64,000 bases of DNA from G963665185 sp049723905 (GTDB taxonomy: Bacteria; Desulfobacterota; Desulfovibrionia; Desulfovibrionales; Desulfovibrionaceae). Position 1 is the first letter of the stretch; each line of letters starts with the position of its first letter. The stretch spans positions 2,356,001-2,420,000 of the forward strand of contig NZ_JBJKFD010000001.1 of NCBI RefSeq assembly GCF_049723905.1. The letters are read 5' to 3'. Positions 43,823 to 53,015 of this stretch are shown piece by piece. The translations under genes and the position numbers were made by a program. A model generated the notes under the pieces. That model saw only the letters and a list, made by a program, of their open reading frames with translations. It did not search any database and was not told the DNA's origin.

Positions 43823-45030
43823 TGCCCATGCAGACGCCTCCAGCAAACATACAGGACCGCGTGCTGGTCGTGGTCCCCGTATACAATCACGCGGCAACCC
43901 TAAGGGTGGTGGTGGATGGCATACTGGCCGTGCACCCGAATGTGCTTGTGGTGGATGACGGCAGCGACGACCTGACGCAGGGCACACTCTCGGCCCTTGG
44001 CGTCCCGGTTGTGCGCCACCCCCAAAACAAGGGCAAGGGCGCTGCCATCCTTACCGGTGCCCGAAAGGCCCGGCAGATGGGGATGACCCACATCATAACC
44101 ATTGATGCGGACGGGCAGCATGCCCCGGCAGATATTCCCGCCTTTCTTGATGCCATTGGTGAGGACGAGAATGCAATTGCCGTGGGGGCACGCAATTTCA
44201 ACACGGCAAACGTCCCCGGCTCTTCCCGGTTTGGCCGCAAATTTTCCAATTTCTGGCTGCGCGTGCAGACCGGCGTAATACTGTCCGATGTGCAGAGCGG
44301 CTTTCGCGCCTATCCTCTGGCCGTACTGGAACACCTGAAGTTCACGGAAACCCGCTACAGTTTCGAGATTGAAGTGCTTGTCCGGGCCGCCTGGGCAGGC
44401 TTTCAACTGCGCGACGTGGACGTGGACGTATATTATCCGCCAAAGGACAAACGCGTTTCGCATTTTCGGTCCTTCATGGACAACGTGCGCATATCCCTGC
44501 TCAACACCCGGCTGACCATCCGGGCCATCATCCCTATCCCACACCGCAAATTCGGCCAGGATGAAACAGGCAAAATTTCTCCCATACACCCGCTCAAATC
44601 CCTGCGCATCCTTTTGGCCGATGATGCCACCCCCATGACACTGGCGCTGTCCTGCGCATTGGGCATTTTTCTGGGTACGCTGCCGCTCATCGCCTGCCAC
44701 AGCATTCTCATCCTGCTTGCTGCCGGTTGGCTGCGGCTGAACAAAATAGCAGGGCTGGCGGCAAGCCAGCTGTGCATGCCGCCCTTTGTTCCGGCATTGT
44801 GCATCGAAGCCGGGTACTTCATGCGACACGGGAAATTTCTCACCCAAATATCACTGCAGACGCTGGGCTACGAAGGCCTTCAACGCATCTGGGAATGGCT
44901 GCTCGGCTCGCTCGTGCTGGCCCCTGTGTTCTCCGTAATCATCGGCGGCGTCGTCTACGTTATGGCCAAAGGTGTTTCGCTCGGCCTCAAAGCGCACGAC
45001 GCACCACCCACCAGAGAAGGCGAGCTATGA
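43822..45030 (+). CDS. Family 2 glycosyltransferase fused to DUF2062
   Basis: A 402-residue membrane protein. Residues about 10-230 form a GT-A glycosyltransferase domain like dolichyl-phosphate mannosyltransferase (VLVVVPVYNHAATLRVVVDG and the acceptor/metal motif TIDADGQH). The C-terminal ~150 residues are a membrane DUF2062 domain (LGIFLGTLPLIACHSILILLA). It probably attaches a sugar to the lipid head group. The ATG overlaps the previous stop as TGATG, and the end overlaps the next start as ATGA. Confidence 0.88.
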   Translation: MPMQTPPANIQDRVLVVVPVYNHAATLRVVVDGILAVHPNVLVVDDGSDDLTQGTLSALGVPVVRHPQNKGKGAAILTGARKARQMGMTHIITIDADGQHAPADIPAFLDAIGEDENAIAVGARNFNTANVPGSSRFGRKFSNFWLRVQTGVILSDVQSGFRAYPLAVLEHLKFTETRYSFEIEVLVRAAWAGFQLRDVDVDVYYPPKDKRVSHFRSFMDNVRISLLNTRLTIRAIIPIPHRKFGQDETGKISPIHPLKSLRILLADDATPMTLALSCALGIFLGTLPLIACHSILILLAAGWLRLNKIAGLAASQLCMPPFVPALCIEAGYFMRHGKFLTQISLQTLGYEGLQRIWEWLLGSLVLAPVFSVIIGGVVYVMAKGVSLGLKAHDAPPTREGEL

Positions 45031-45944
45031 GCACCCAGCAACAAAAGTGGAGCAGCAAAAGCATCGGCTCCCGCCTCCAGCACGGCATCTTCTATCTGAT
45101 CATCTGCACTCTGGGCAGAACACCGGCGTACATGCTGCTTTTCTTTGTGGCGCTCTGGTACACCATTCGCCCGCTCACGCGCGCCTACTCCGCCCCCTAT
45201 CTGGAACACCGCTTCCCGGAGGCAAAAGGCCCAGCCAAGCTCTTACACTGCTTTCGGCTGAACTGGACCTTCGGCCAGACGCTTGTGGACAGGGCCGCAG
45301 TGGGCATCCTGCGCAAGCTCGACATAACCGCCACCAGCGAGGACGAAGCAACGTTGCAACGCCTTTGCGCCGAAGGAAACGGACTGATTCTGCTGAGCGG
45401 CCATGTCGGCTGCTGGCAGACCTCCATGGCCGGGCTGAAGAACATAATCGACGCCCCCGTGCACGTTGTCATGCACCGTGCCGCAGACGATATAGACCGC
45501 CACTACTTTGAACATACCGACGGCCCTGCTCCGTTTTCCATCATAGACCCGCGCGGCTACCTGGGGGGAACGTTGGAGATAATCGATGCCCTGAACAAAG
45601 GAGGAATACTCTGCGTTATGGGAGATCGTCTCTTCGGCAACGACGGCAATGCGGTGGAAGCGCCATTTCTGGGAGAGACCGTGCGCCTGCCGGTAAGCGC
45701 CTATCGCCTGGCCTCAGCCACGGGCGCTCCGATCATCGTATTTTTTTCCCTGCGCACCGGGCCGGGTCGGGCCGTACATAAAATAGCCAAAGTTATCCGG
45801 GTTCCCGAAAAACTAGGAAGATCCGACAAAAACTATCTTTCCTACGCACGGGAATTTGCTGCTGCTCTGGAGGAGCTTACCCGCAACGCTCCCTACCAGT
45901 TTTTCAACTTCTACGACATGTGGGAACATAAGGACCAAAGCTGA
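45027..45944 (+). CDS. LpxL/HtrB-like acyltransferase with altered catalytic motif
   Basis: A 305-residue membrane-anchored acyltransferase of the lipid A late-acyltransferase family. An N-terminal hydrophobic helix (about 20-45) precedes LILLSGHVGCWQTSM, the position of the H-x4-D/E catalytic pair; here the acidic residue is Gln. MGDRLFGNDG and the C-terminal NFYDMWE follow the family pattern. Cluster relatives of this type (as in aryl-polyene and flexirubin sets) probably transfer the polyene acyl chain. The Gln substitution may reflect a different mechanism or acceptor. Confidence 0.85.
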   Translation: MSTQQQKWSSKSIGSRLQHGIFYLIICTLGRTPAYMLLFFVALWYTIRPLTRAYSAPYLEHRFPEAKGPAKLLHCFRLNWTFGQTLVDRAAVGILRKLDITATSEDEATLQRLCAEGNGLILLSGHVGCWQTSMAGLKNIIDAPVHVVMHRAADDIDRHYFEHTDGPAPFSIIDPRGYLGGTLEIIDALNKGGILCVMGDRLFGNDGNAVEAPFLGETVRLPVSAYRLASATGAPIIVFFSLRTGPGRAVHKIAKVIRVPEKLGRSDKNYLSYAREFAAALEELTRNAPYQFFNFYDMWEHKDQS

Positions 45945-45945
45945 A

Positions 45946-46197
45946 ATGGATATCAAGGAACAACTCAAAGAAGCCCTCGTCAGTGAACTGAACCTCGAAG
46001 ACATTACCCCTACGGATATTACCGATGACGAACCACTGTTCGGCGAAGGGCTGGGCCTCGATTCGCTGGACGCAGTCGAATTGGTAGTGCTTGTACAGCG
46101 CATTTTCGGAGTGGAAATCAAGGACATGGACCAAGGAAAAGAAGCGTTCCAATCCGTAAGTTCACTGGCAAAATTCATTGAGGACAACAGGGACTAG
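45946..46197 (+). CDS. Acyl carrier protein 2
   Basis: An 83-residue ACP with the phosphopantetheine Ser in GLGLDSLDAVELVVLVQ. The ATG at 45946 is 1 bp after the acyltransferase stop; a longer open frame would overlap that gene. It starts the ketosynthase / chain-length-factor group and probably carries the elongating polyene chain. Confidence 0.95.
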   Translation: MDIKEQLKEALVSELNLEDITPTDITDDEPLFGEGLGLDSLDAVELVVLVQRIFGVEIKDMDQGKEAFQSVSSLAKFIEDNRD

Positions 46198-46198
46198 C

Positions 46199-47401
46199 AT
46201 GCGCAAGGCTCTCCCCGTCAGCGTTACAGGAATGGGCTGTGTCTGCGCTGCCGGGCTTTCCCTGCCCGAGTGCCTGAAAGCACTCGACACCGGCGTACGA
46301 GCTCCCAAAAAGCCGACGCGTTTTGCCAACGGACACGCCAAGATCTACCCGGTCTTCGAGCTTCCCGAGGCTTTTTTCTGCATGCGGAAAATACAGAAGC
46401 CCGAAATATCCGTTACCGTACGGATGGCCCTGCGCGCCGCGCATGAAGCACTGGCCCAGGCGGGCTTGCCCGCGCAACAGACTGCGGGCCCCCGCATCGG
46501 AGTATGCATAGGCACCTCTGTTGGCGCGTCGCTCAACTTCCCCGACTTCTACCGCGCCCACCGCGAAGGAAACTCGCCGGAGCTTGGCCCCATCCACCGC
46601 TACCTTGCTTCCAACCCGGCCCTGGCCGTAGCCAAGGAGCTTGGAGCGACCGGTCCGGTACAGACGATAGTCAATGCCTGCTCTTCCGGGGCCGACGCCA
46701 TTGGCATGGCCGCTTCATGGATTCGCCAGGGACTGTGCGACGTTGTTATTGCCGGTGGAGCCGACGAACTTTCCGAAGTCACCTACAACGGATTCGTCCG
46801 GTTGATGATCACCGACGAAGCCCCTTGTCGCCCCTTTGATCAGACCAGAAAAGGGCTGAATCTCGGGGAAGCCGCCGGGATGCTCGTTCTCGAATCCGAA
46901 AAATTCAAAACCGAACGCGGCGCACATGAATTGGGCACCCTGCTCGGATACGGTACCGCGGCAGACGCCTACCACCTTACGGCCCCCCGCCCGGACGGCC
47001 TGGGACTGAAAAAAGCCGTTGCCGATGCCCTGGCCGCAGCCGGTCTGGACAGGAAGGACATCGCTTTCATCAACGCCCACGGCACTGGCACACCAAACAA
47101 CGATATAGCCGAAGCTTCGGTATTCAACGAACTTTTCCCCGAAACTCCGTTTGTGGCCACCAAAGGAGTTACCGGCCACACTCTGGGTGCGGCCGGAGCC
47201 ATCGAGGCTATTTTCACCTTGAACCACCTGGCGGAAGGCAGGCTCCCAGCCAGCCCCGGATTCACCACTCCGGACCCGGAACTCGGAACCGGTCCCACCA
47301 CCACGCCGCTTGCGGTTGCGGGCAAGGCGGCCATATCCCAGTCGCTGGCCTTTGGAGGCAACAACTCCGTACTTGTAGTGGGCAAAGAAGGGGAAGCATG
47401 A
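46199..47401 (+). CDS. Beta-ketoacyl-ACP synthase (third of three, ApeO-like)
   Basis: A 400-residue condensing enzyme with Cys in VNACSSGADAIG, His in NAHGTGTPNND and His in TKGVTGHTLGAAGA. All catalytic residues are present. It directly precedes a chain-length-factor-like protein (4-bp overlap), the arrangement of the heterodimeric polyene ketosynthase (ApeO:ApeC). It should therefore be the iterative elongating enzyme. Confidence 0.92.
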   Translation: MRKALPVSVTGMGCVCAAGLSLPECLKALDTGVRAPKKPTRFANGHAKIYPVFELPEAFFCMRKIQKPEISVTVRMALRAAHEALAQAGLPAQQTAGPRIGVCIGTSVGASLNFPDFYRAHREGNSPELGPIHRYLASNPALAVAKELGATGPVQTIVNACSSGADAIGMAASWIRQGLCDVVIAGGADELSEVTYNGFVRLMITDEAPCRPFDQTRKGLNLGEAAGMLVLESEKFKTERGAHELGTLLGYGTAADAYHLTAPRPDGLGLKKAVADALAAAGLDRKDIAFINAHGTGTPNNDIAEASVFNELFPETPFVATKGVTGHTLGAAGAIEAIFTLNHLAEGRLPASPGFTTPDPELGTGPTTTPLAVAGKAAISQSLAFGGNNSVLVVGKEGEA

Positions 47402-48372
47402 TGAGACTGGCAATTGAAGGTCTGGGCCTTGTCGGCAGTTTTGGCAACAACCCGTCCGCCCTGGCTGAAAACGCACGCCGGGTCCTTGCCGGGCAAACGC
47501 CTCTCCCCTTTGAAGACACGTCCACCGAAGCCCTGAAAAATTATCTGCCGGTACGTGCTCTGCGCCGTGTTGACCACTTTACGCGCATGACGCTTTTAAG
47601 CGCATATGCAGCCGTTGAGGACGCCGGACTTTCCCCGGAAGAACTTAACGACACGGGTATTGTGCTTGCCACGGGCTACGGCCCGGCCAAACTGACGTTC
47701 GACTTTCTCGATTCCGTCATCGACTTCGGTCCGGGTATGGCCTCGCCCCTGGCCTTTTCGCACTCGGTACACAATATCCCGGCAGCCACGGTTGCGATCA
47801 AAATGCAAATCAACGGTCCCTGCTTCACGGTCAGCCAGTTTGAAACCTCTGTTGCCGCAGCGTTTCTTACAGCTCGTTCATGGATGGCCGAGGGGCGGGT
47901 TTCACGCGTCCTGCTCGGGGCCGTGGACGAACGCACCAGCCTGCTGGAAGAAAACACGCAGCGCATTGCCGACATCCTTCCTGCCGGCTCGGAAGGACGT
48001 CGTATACACCCCATCGGCGAAAGCGCTGTCTTTTTTTGTCTGCACGCCGAAGAAGCCAAGGCCCGACATGGTGTGGTCGATACCATTCTTTTTTCCCGCA
48101 CCCGCCCCGATATGCCGGACAATACACCGGTGTTCTTTTCCGGGGCAGCAAGTGCCGAACGCCGCAAGTCGTTTTCTCAAAACACGTACGTTTTTTCCAA
48201 CAGTTATGGGAACCTGCCCACAGCCATGGCCTTGGATGCCGCCCTGGCCGCTCTCGCCCTGCAAGGGAAACTGGTACCAGCCATCGCCCCCCAACAGCCC
48301 ATTGTCTGCGTAAACCGCGACCGATTCGATAACATCACAAGTCTGACCATCGCACCGCGGGAGCACATATAA
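47398..48372 (+). CDS. Chain-length-factor-like ketosynthase homologue (ApeC-like)
   Basis: A 324-residue truncated ketosynthase homologue of the Ketoacyl-synt_2 type. The N-terminal half keeps the thiolase fold (MRLAIEGLGLVGSFG and NIPAATVAIKMQINGPCFTVSQFETS), but the nucleophile Cys position is Glu, and the two catalytic His motifs are missing. It should be inactive alone and act as partner that fixes chain length. It overlaps the active ketosynthase by 4 bp and the ligase gene by 1 bp. The second ATG (47401) gives almost the same protein. Confidence 0.88.
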   Translation: MMRLAIEGLGLVGSFGNNPSALAENARRVLAGQTPLPFEDTSTEALKNYLPVRALRRVDHFTRMTLLSAYAAVEDAGLSPEELNDTGIVLATGYGPAKLTFDFLDSVIDFGPGMASPLAFSHSVHNIPAATVAIKMQINGPCFTVSQFETSVAAAFLTARSWMAEGRVSRVLLGAVDERTSLLEENTQRIADILPAGSEGRRIHPIGESAVFFCLHAEEAKARHGVVDTILFSRTRPDMPDNTPVFFSGAASAERRKSFSQNTYVFSNSYGNLPTAMALDAALAALALQGKLVPAIAPQQPIVCVNRDRFDNITSLTIAPREHI

Positions 48373-49592
48373 TGCCGAACCTGCATCTTACAGAACACGA
48401 CCTCCACACCATTCTCGCCAGCTTTCTCCGCAGCCACTTGCTGACAAAACGCAAGGCTCAATTTCTTTTTATGCAAAGCGATAAACTGAATGCCCTCCCA
48501 TCGACGCCGCCTTCGGCGCTTGGGCTGACAAAGGCCGAACTCCAGGAACTCGCCGTCTCCTTCGCCACCATGTTCAACCTGCCCAAGGAGATGGCCGACC
48601 GGCTTGCCGTGATGTCTACGCTGAAAGATTGGGCGCACACAGCCTTTGCCGCTAACCACAGCCCTCTGGAGACCATTGTTTTCATGACTTCCGGCAGCAC
48701 GGGCATCCCCACTTCCTGCCCCCAACCTTTTGCCCTGCTGGCACAGGAAATCGAAGCTCAGGCGCAGATCTTCACGACACGTTCCCGCATCCTTACGCTT
48801 GTACCACGGCACCATATCTACGGTTTTCTCTTTTCGGTGCTGCTGCCCAAAGCGCTGGACATTCCGGTCGTGGACCTGCCCCCCGTACCCACAACATCCA
48901 TGACCGAAAAAATGCGAGATGGGGACCTTGTCATTGCCTTTCCCATGTTCTGGAAAGCGATGTCCCAACTGGAAGCGATCTTTCCCAAGGGCGTGCACGG
49001 CGTAACCTCCACAGGTCCCTGCCCTGCCAAGATTATTTGCAGTTTGCTGACCCAGGGGCTTTCCCGCATGACAGAAGTCTACGGCTCATCGGAAACAGGA
49101 GGAATGGGCACACGCAACCACCCGGACGACGCCTACACACTGCTGCCATTCTGGCAGCCGCACCCGCGTGAGGTAAAAAATCCCGCCCAGCTTATGCGCA
49201 GCATGCCTAACGGAGAAATAATCGGACCTTATGCCCTGCCGGACCACGTTGCCTGGGAAGACGCCCGCCGGTTTCGCCCGATAAAACGGACGGACAAGGC
49301 CGTGCAGGTGGCAGGAACCAATGTCTACCCGGAAAAGGTGATGAAGCTCATTAGTTCGCACCCGCTGGTCGTGCAATGCACGGCACGACTGATGCGCCCG
49401 GAGGAAGGCGACCGCCTGAAGGCCTTTATCGTACCCTCGCCCCAGGTGTCCGAGGAAGCTGCCCGCCGCGAACTCCGGAAATGGATGGAACAAAATCTCG
49501 CACCCGTGGAAATTCCAAAGTCCATTACCTTTGGTGAATCCCTCCCAGCAAACGCCATGGGAAAGACAGCGGACTGGGAAATCGAACGCTGA
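48372..49592 (+). CDS. AMP-dependent acyl-ACP/CoA ligase of the polyene cluster
   Basis: A 406-residue adenylating enzyme, shorter than typical CoA ligases (about 500). It has the P-loop TSGSTGIPTSCPQ, the YGSSETGG motif, RTDKAVQVAGTNVYP around the hinge and the C-terminal catalytic Lys in NAMGKTADWE. In aryl-polyene pathways this enzyme (ApeH-like) loads the starter acid onto an ACP. Since no starter-forming lyase is encoded here, the enzyme may activate an acid from general metabolism. It is the last gene of the cluster. Confidence 0.88.
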   Translation: MPNLHLTEHDLHTILASFLRSHLLTKRKAQFLFMQSDKLNALPSTPPSALGLTKAELQELAVSFATMFNLPKEMADRLAVMSTLKDWAHTAFAANHSPLETIVFMTSGSTGIPTSCPQPFALLAQEIEAQAQIFTTRSRILTLVPRHHIYGFLFSVLLPKALDIPVVDLPPVPTTSMTEKMRDGDLVIAFPMFWKAMSQLEAIFPKGVHGVTSTGPCPAKIICSLLTQGLSRMTEVYGSSETGGMGTRNHPDDAYTLLPFWQPHPREVKNPAQLMRSMPNGEIIGPYALPDHVAWEDARRFRPIKRTDKAVQVAGTNVYPEKVMKLISSHPLVVQCTARLMRPEEGDRLKAFIVPSPQVSEEAARRELRKWMEQNLAPVEIPKSITFGESLPANAMGKTADWEIER

Positions 49593-49687
49593 ACGGAAAG
49601 AAAAATCTTTGTCGCACACGTGGCTGTGGCTGCGATTTCCTCGCCTGTGGTTCCACATAGCATTGGAAAACACGGTGCACAGGGGGC

Positions 49688-49862
49688 TGTACAGATATAG
49701 TGTTCACCTGCCACTCGTCGCCTTTGCGAGGTGACTGTGTATCCCCCCAAGAGCCGCTCCGCCGAAACGGACATTGGGCACAAAACCGGACACAAAACCT
49801 GCGGAACATCTGGAACGTCTGGAACCTGCGGGACAGGATAACCGCGTAACATACTTAAATTA
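49688..49862 (+). repeat. About 170-bp direct repeat, copy 1
   Basis: This block matches 55196-55360 in the same orientation, sharing CACTCGTCGCCTTTG, CCGCTCCGCCGAAACGGACA and CTGGAACGTCTGGAACCTGC and ending in CATACTTAAATTA. It has about 10 extra bases (CCGGACACAA). It contains a run of 8-9-bp GGAAC units (near 49800-49840). The second IS begins at its right end. Confidence 0.9.
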
Positions 49863-51326
49863 GTCAGGCCTGAAAAACCCGTTTCAGCTTCTACGCCACA
49901 TTTTCCGCCAGCCGTCGGCTTGAGTCTTTGCCGAGGAGCAGAAACGCCAAGAGCGCAAAAAACTCTCCGATTTTCCGCATCCACTTCCTGAAGTTGAACG
50001 CCGCTGCGGCCATAAACAAGTTAATGGCGTCGCCGACCGCGCCCTTGAGATAGCTCCGGGCCATGCGGTGATCGTGTTTGAGATGGCCGATCACCGGCTC
50101 GATAGCCGCCCGACGGCGGAAGCGGAGCCGCGCCATAAGGCGCTGGTACGGTGTGTCCTTCTTCTTCGGAGGCTTTGGGATGAGGATTTGCGTGTCACCG
50201 ACCTGATTCAGGCCCCTGTAGCCTCGGTCGCAGATCGCCATGGACGGACAGACCCCGGTGACCTCCCAACACTGTTCGAGGACATCCGGCAACGTATGGC
50301 CGTCGTAGACGTTCTCGTTGAACGACATCGCGCCGACGATGATACCCGTAGTTTTTGTGACCGCGATGGACGCCTTGCGCCCGAACTCGTACTGCTTGTG
50401 CGCTTTACCCTTGGAGATGCAGAGAATATCGGGTTCGTGTAGGCTGTAGACCTTATTCTTGTCGCTTCGTTTCTGGTCCTTGACCCGCTCGTACAGGTCA
50501 AGTCGCTCCTGGTGGCGGCCCAGGGCTTCGCCCGGCAATTTGCGCCGGAGTTCACGGATCAAGGCACCAGCCATTGTCCGCATCTTCCTCGCCTTTTTGG
50601 CCATCTTCATCCGTTTCAGCCGAAGCTTGGGGAGCGTGCGCTTGAAGCTGCGGCGTAGACCGACGCCTTCGCTGTCCGCGATCTTACGGCAGCCCTCGAT
50701 GACTTTGGTCAAAAGCTTCAGGTCGGTAGGAAAGGTTATGTTCTTTTCCTGGACCGTGGTATCCACCGTGATCTCTCGTTCTTTGGCGTCATCACCGTGC
50801 AGTTCCACGGAGACCTCGAAAATCAGTCGTGCCCCGTCCTCGCCAATGCGCTTGCGGAAATAGATCAAATCCGTGGGATCGCAAGGCAGCTTCCACTGGA
50901 ACTCGGTCATACCGCAAAACGCCTGGTAGTAGGGATTTTGCGTCCATGCCTCCACGACCCGTTCGTCGCTCAGATTCTCCAACTGCTTGAGCAGCATCAG
51001 CCCGACCATTAGCCGGGGCGGCTTGGCTGGCCGACCTTGGTCGCTGTAGAGTCCGGCGAACTCCTCCTCGAATCGCCCCCAGGGAATTCTCCTCGCCAAT
51101 TGAAGGAGCGGAGCCTTCGGATTGAGCTGGTCCAGAAGGTCTGGGTAAAGGAACGTACCCTGCGGCTGTTTTTTGGGTTTTGCCCTCATGATTCTCCCGC
51201 CATTCGCTGCATCATTTCGACCGGTTTTATACGAATTCACAACGTTCTCTGGTCGAAAATACTACATTGTACAAGGAGAATTGTTAATAAAAATCAATCC
51301 ACTAGAGATATTTCAGGCCCGACTAA
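49860..51326 (-). mobile_element. IS5-family insertion sequence 2 (about 1.47 kb)
   Basis: The ends read TTAGTCAGGCCTGAAA at 49860 and, inverted, TTAGTCGGGCCTGAAA near 51311-51326. One intact transposase gene fills the element. A TA duplication is possible at the borders. It inserted at the right end of the direct repeat (copy 1). Confidence 0.8.
49891..51189 (-). CDS. IS5-family transposase, intact
   Basis: A 432-residue DDE transposase. The N-terminal DUF772-like domain (RPAKPPRLMVGLMLLKQLENLSDERVVEAW) is followed by the catalytic residues in ITVDTTVQEKN (first Asp), CDRGYRGLN (second Asp) and AAIEPVIGHLKHDHRM (Glu). GGGAG precedes the ATG at 51189; an in-frame ATG at 51240 lacks a site. 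No frameshift or stop is seen, so the element may still be mobile. Confidence 0.92.
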   Translation of the reverse strand: MRAKPKKQPQGTFLYPDLLDQLNPKAPLLQLARRIPWGRFEEEFAGLYSDQGRPAKPPRLMVGLMLLKQLENLSDERVVEAWTQNPYYQAFCGMTEFQWKLPCDPTDLIYFRKRIGEDGARLIFEVSVELHGDDAKEREITVDTTVQEKNITFPTDLKLLTKVIEGCRKIADSEGVGLRRSFKRTLPKLRLKRMKMAKKARKMRTMAGALIRELRRKLPGEALGRHQERLDLYERVKDQKRSDKNKVYSLHEPDILCISKGKAHKQYEFGRKASIAVTKTTGIIVGAMSFNENVYDGHTLPDVLEQCWEVTGVCPSMAICDRGYRGLNQVGDTQILIPKPPKKKDTPYQRLMARLRFRRRAAIEPVIGHLKHDHRMARSYLKGAVGDAINLFMAAAAFNFRKWMRKIGEFFALLAFLLLGKDSSRRLAENVA

Positions 51327-51695
51327 CTATATGAAAATTTAGATTAAACTGGACACTGGCGAGAATTATGGGGTTGAAACCGATTTTTGGATATAGCTAC
51401 TTTATTGAGCCCTATGAGTTTCTTGAACTTCCTGAATATGATGAAGATCATAGTGTAACCACACTATAGGACTAGAAAATTGTCCGCAAACGTTCTTTGT
51501 CTTATGAAAACTGGTCTGTAATCATCCACATTGTTTAGTAAGGTCTAAACGATAATTCAATCTTTCCAGTATTATAATGACAAGAGACTGTTGCATCAAC
51601 CAAAACACTCCGGTGCGTTCCGTACTGAATTACGTTATTATACTCGACAAAAATCAGCAAGTTGGATTACAGACGAAGCAACAGGAGAAAAATTT
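51327..51695. other. A+T-rich gap with a short gene fragment
   Basis: No intact gene. A 33-codon frame from 51368 (MGLKPIFGYSYFIEPYEFLE...) looks protein-like and may be the end of a lost gene. GGAG before the agmatine-deiminase-like start lies at its right end. Confidence 0.45.
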
Positions 51696-53015
51696 ATGCA
51701 CAAGAGCAAATGGATGAGACTCGATCTATTGTTGTTTACTTTCTGCATGCTTGGTTGCTGGAATCTCGCGTCGGCGTCAGATGTTCAGAGTAAGACCGCG
51801 AATGAACAGACTGCGCAGACTACGGACGCCTTCTCCATGCCAGGTGAGTTTGAGCCCATTGAATCCGTGTGGCTGGCTTATCCTTGTTACGACAATTTGG
51901 CCGGACGGCCGATATCCGAGGTTCAGGGGGCCATGATCAAGACGCTGGCTCCTAGTATTTATATTGATCTGCTCGTTCAGGACGCGGCCGACCGTGCAAA
52001 AGCGGAAAAATGGGTCGCATCCCTCGGCATACCAGAGGGAAAAGTGCGTTACCATACCATCCCGCATACCGATGTCTGGGTTCGGGATATGGGCCCCATC
52101 TTCCTTTCCAACAGAAAAGGGAAGCTGCGAATAGCGGATTTCGGGTTTAGTGAATGGAGTTACAGCGACCCCACCGACCCGGACGCCATGGAAGACGAAC
52201 GCGTGGACCGTCTGGTTGCGCGCGATCTGGGCTTGCCCATTGTACGTTCTTCTTTGATAAGCGAAGGAGGCGATCGCGAGTCTAACGGGCATGGCACTTT
52301 ACTCACCACAGAGGCAGTAGAGTTGAATCGCAATCCAGGCATGACAAAGGAACAAATCACGGACGAGTTAAAGCGCGTTTTCAATGTTCAGAATGTCATA
52401 TGGCTGAAGCAGGGGCTGGCTGATGATGATTTGACCTATTACGGGCCGCTGCCCAATGGCAAGCTCCCGGTGATGACGACCGGCGGTCATATTGACGAGT
52501 ACGCGCGTTTCGCCGACCCGCATACCATTCTACTTGCCGAGGTTTCGGAGGAGGAACGCGACTCAAGTCCTGTTGACGCCATCACCTATGAACGCATGGA
52601 GACCAACTATGACATTCTCAGCCATGCGGTGGACCAGGATGGGCAACCGTTTACTCTCTTGCGGGTACCCATCGCGGAGCCTATCGAAGTAACCGTGACT
52701 GAAAAAGATCCGATTTATCAGAAGCTGGCGGAGATTGAGTACACAAACGGCTATACCTTTAAAAAAGGCGAACCCGTAACTATTGTCCTGGCTGCCAGCT
52801 ACATGAATTTTCTGATTGCCAATGACGTGGTCCTGGTCCCGGCATACTGGAAGGAGGGGCGTAGCGAAAGTATGAAAGAAAAGGATGCCCGCGTGCAGCA
52901 GATTTTTGAAAAGGCATTTCCTGGCCGCACCATAGTCCGGATTAATCCTGAAAATGTAAATGCCGGTGGCGGCGGAATGCATTGCATTTCACAGCAGATG
53001 CCGAAAAGGCGTTAA
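51696..53015 (+). CDS. Secreted agmatine deiminase / peptidyl-arginine deiminase-like protein
   Basis: A 439-residue protein with an N-terminal signal (about 1-27). CMLGC (about residues 13-17) resembles a lipobox, so it may be a lipoprotein. The mature part is a guanidine-modifying beta/alpha-propeller: WVRDMGP, EGGDRESN, TTGGHIDEYARF and the nucleophile motif NAGGGGMHC are all intact. Relatives hydrolyse agmatine to N-carbamoylputrescine, but those are usually cytosolic; export suggests use of external agmatine or peptidyl-arginine. AGGAG precedes the ATG at 51696; a longer frame from 51591 would place charged sequence before the signal. It stands alone after an IS. Confidence 0.85.
   Translation: MHKSKWMRLDLLLFTFCMLGCWNLASASDVQSKTANEQTAQTTDAFSMPGEFEPIESVWLAYPCYDNLAGRPISEVQGAMIKTLAPSIYIDLLVQDAADRAKAEKWVASLGIPEGKVRYHTIPHTDVWVRDMGPIFLSNRKGKLRIADFGFSEWSYSDPTDPDAMEDERVDRLVARDLGLPIVRSSLISEGGDRESNGHGTLLTTEAVELNRNPGMTKEQITDELKRVFNVQNVIWLKQGLADDDLTYYGPLPNGKLPVMTTGGHIDEYARFADPHTILLAEVSEEERDSSPVDAITYERMETNYDILSHAVDQDGQPFTLLRVPIAEPIEVTVTEKDPIYQKLAEIEYTNGYTFKKGEPVTIVLAASYMNFLIANDVVLVPAYWKEGRSESMKEKDARVQQIFEKAFPGRTIVRINPENVNAGGGGMHCISQQMPKRR

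Noticed and set aside
49688..49862. Repeat as part of the IS at 49860
   Set aside because: The second copy at 55196 has no IS beside it, so the repeat is independent of the insertion sequence.
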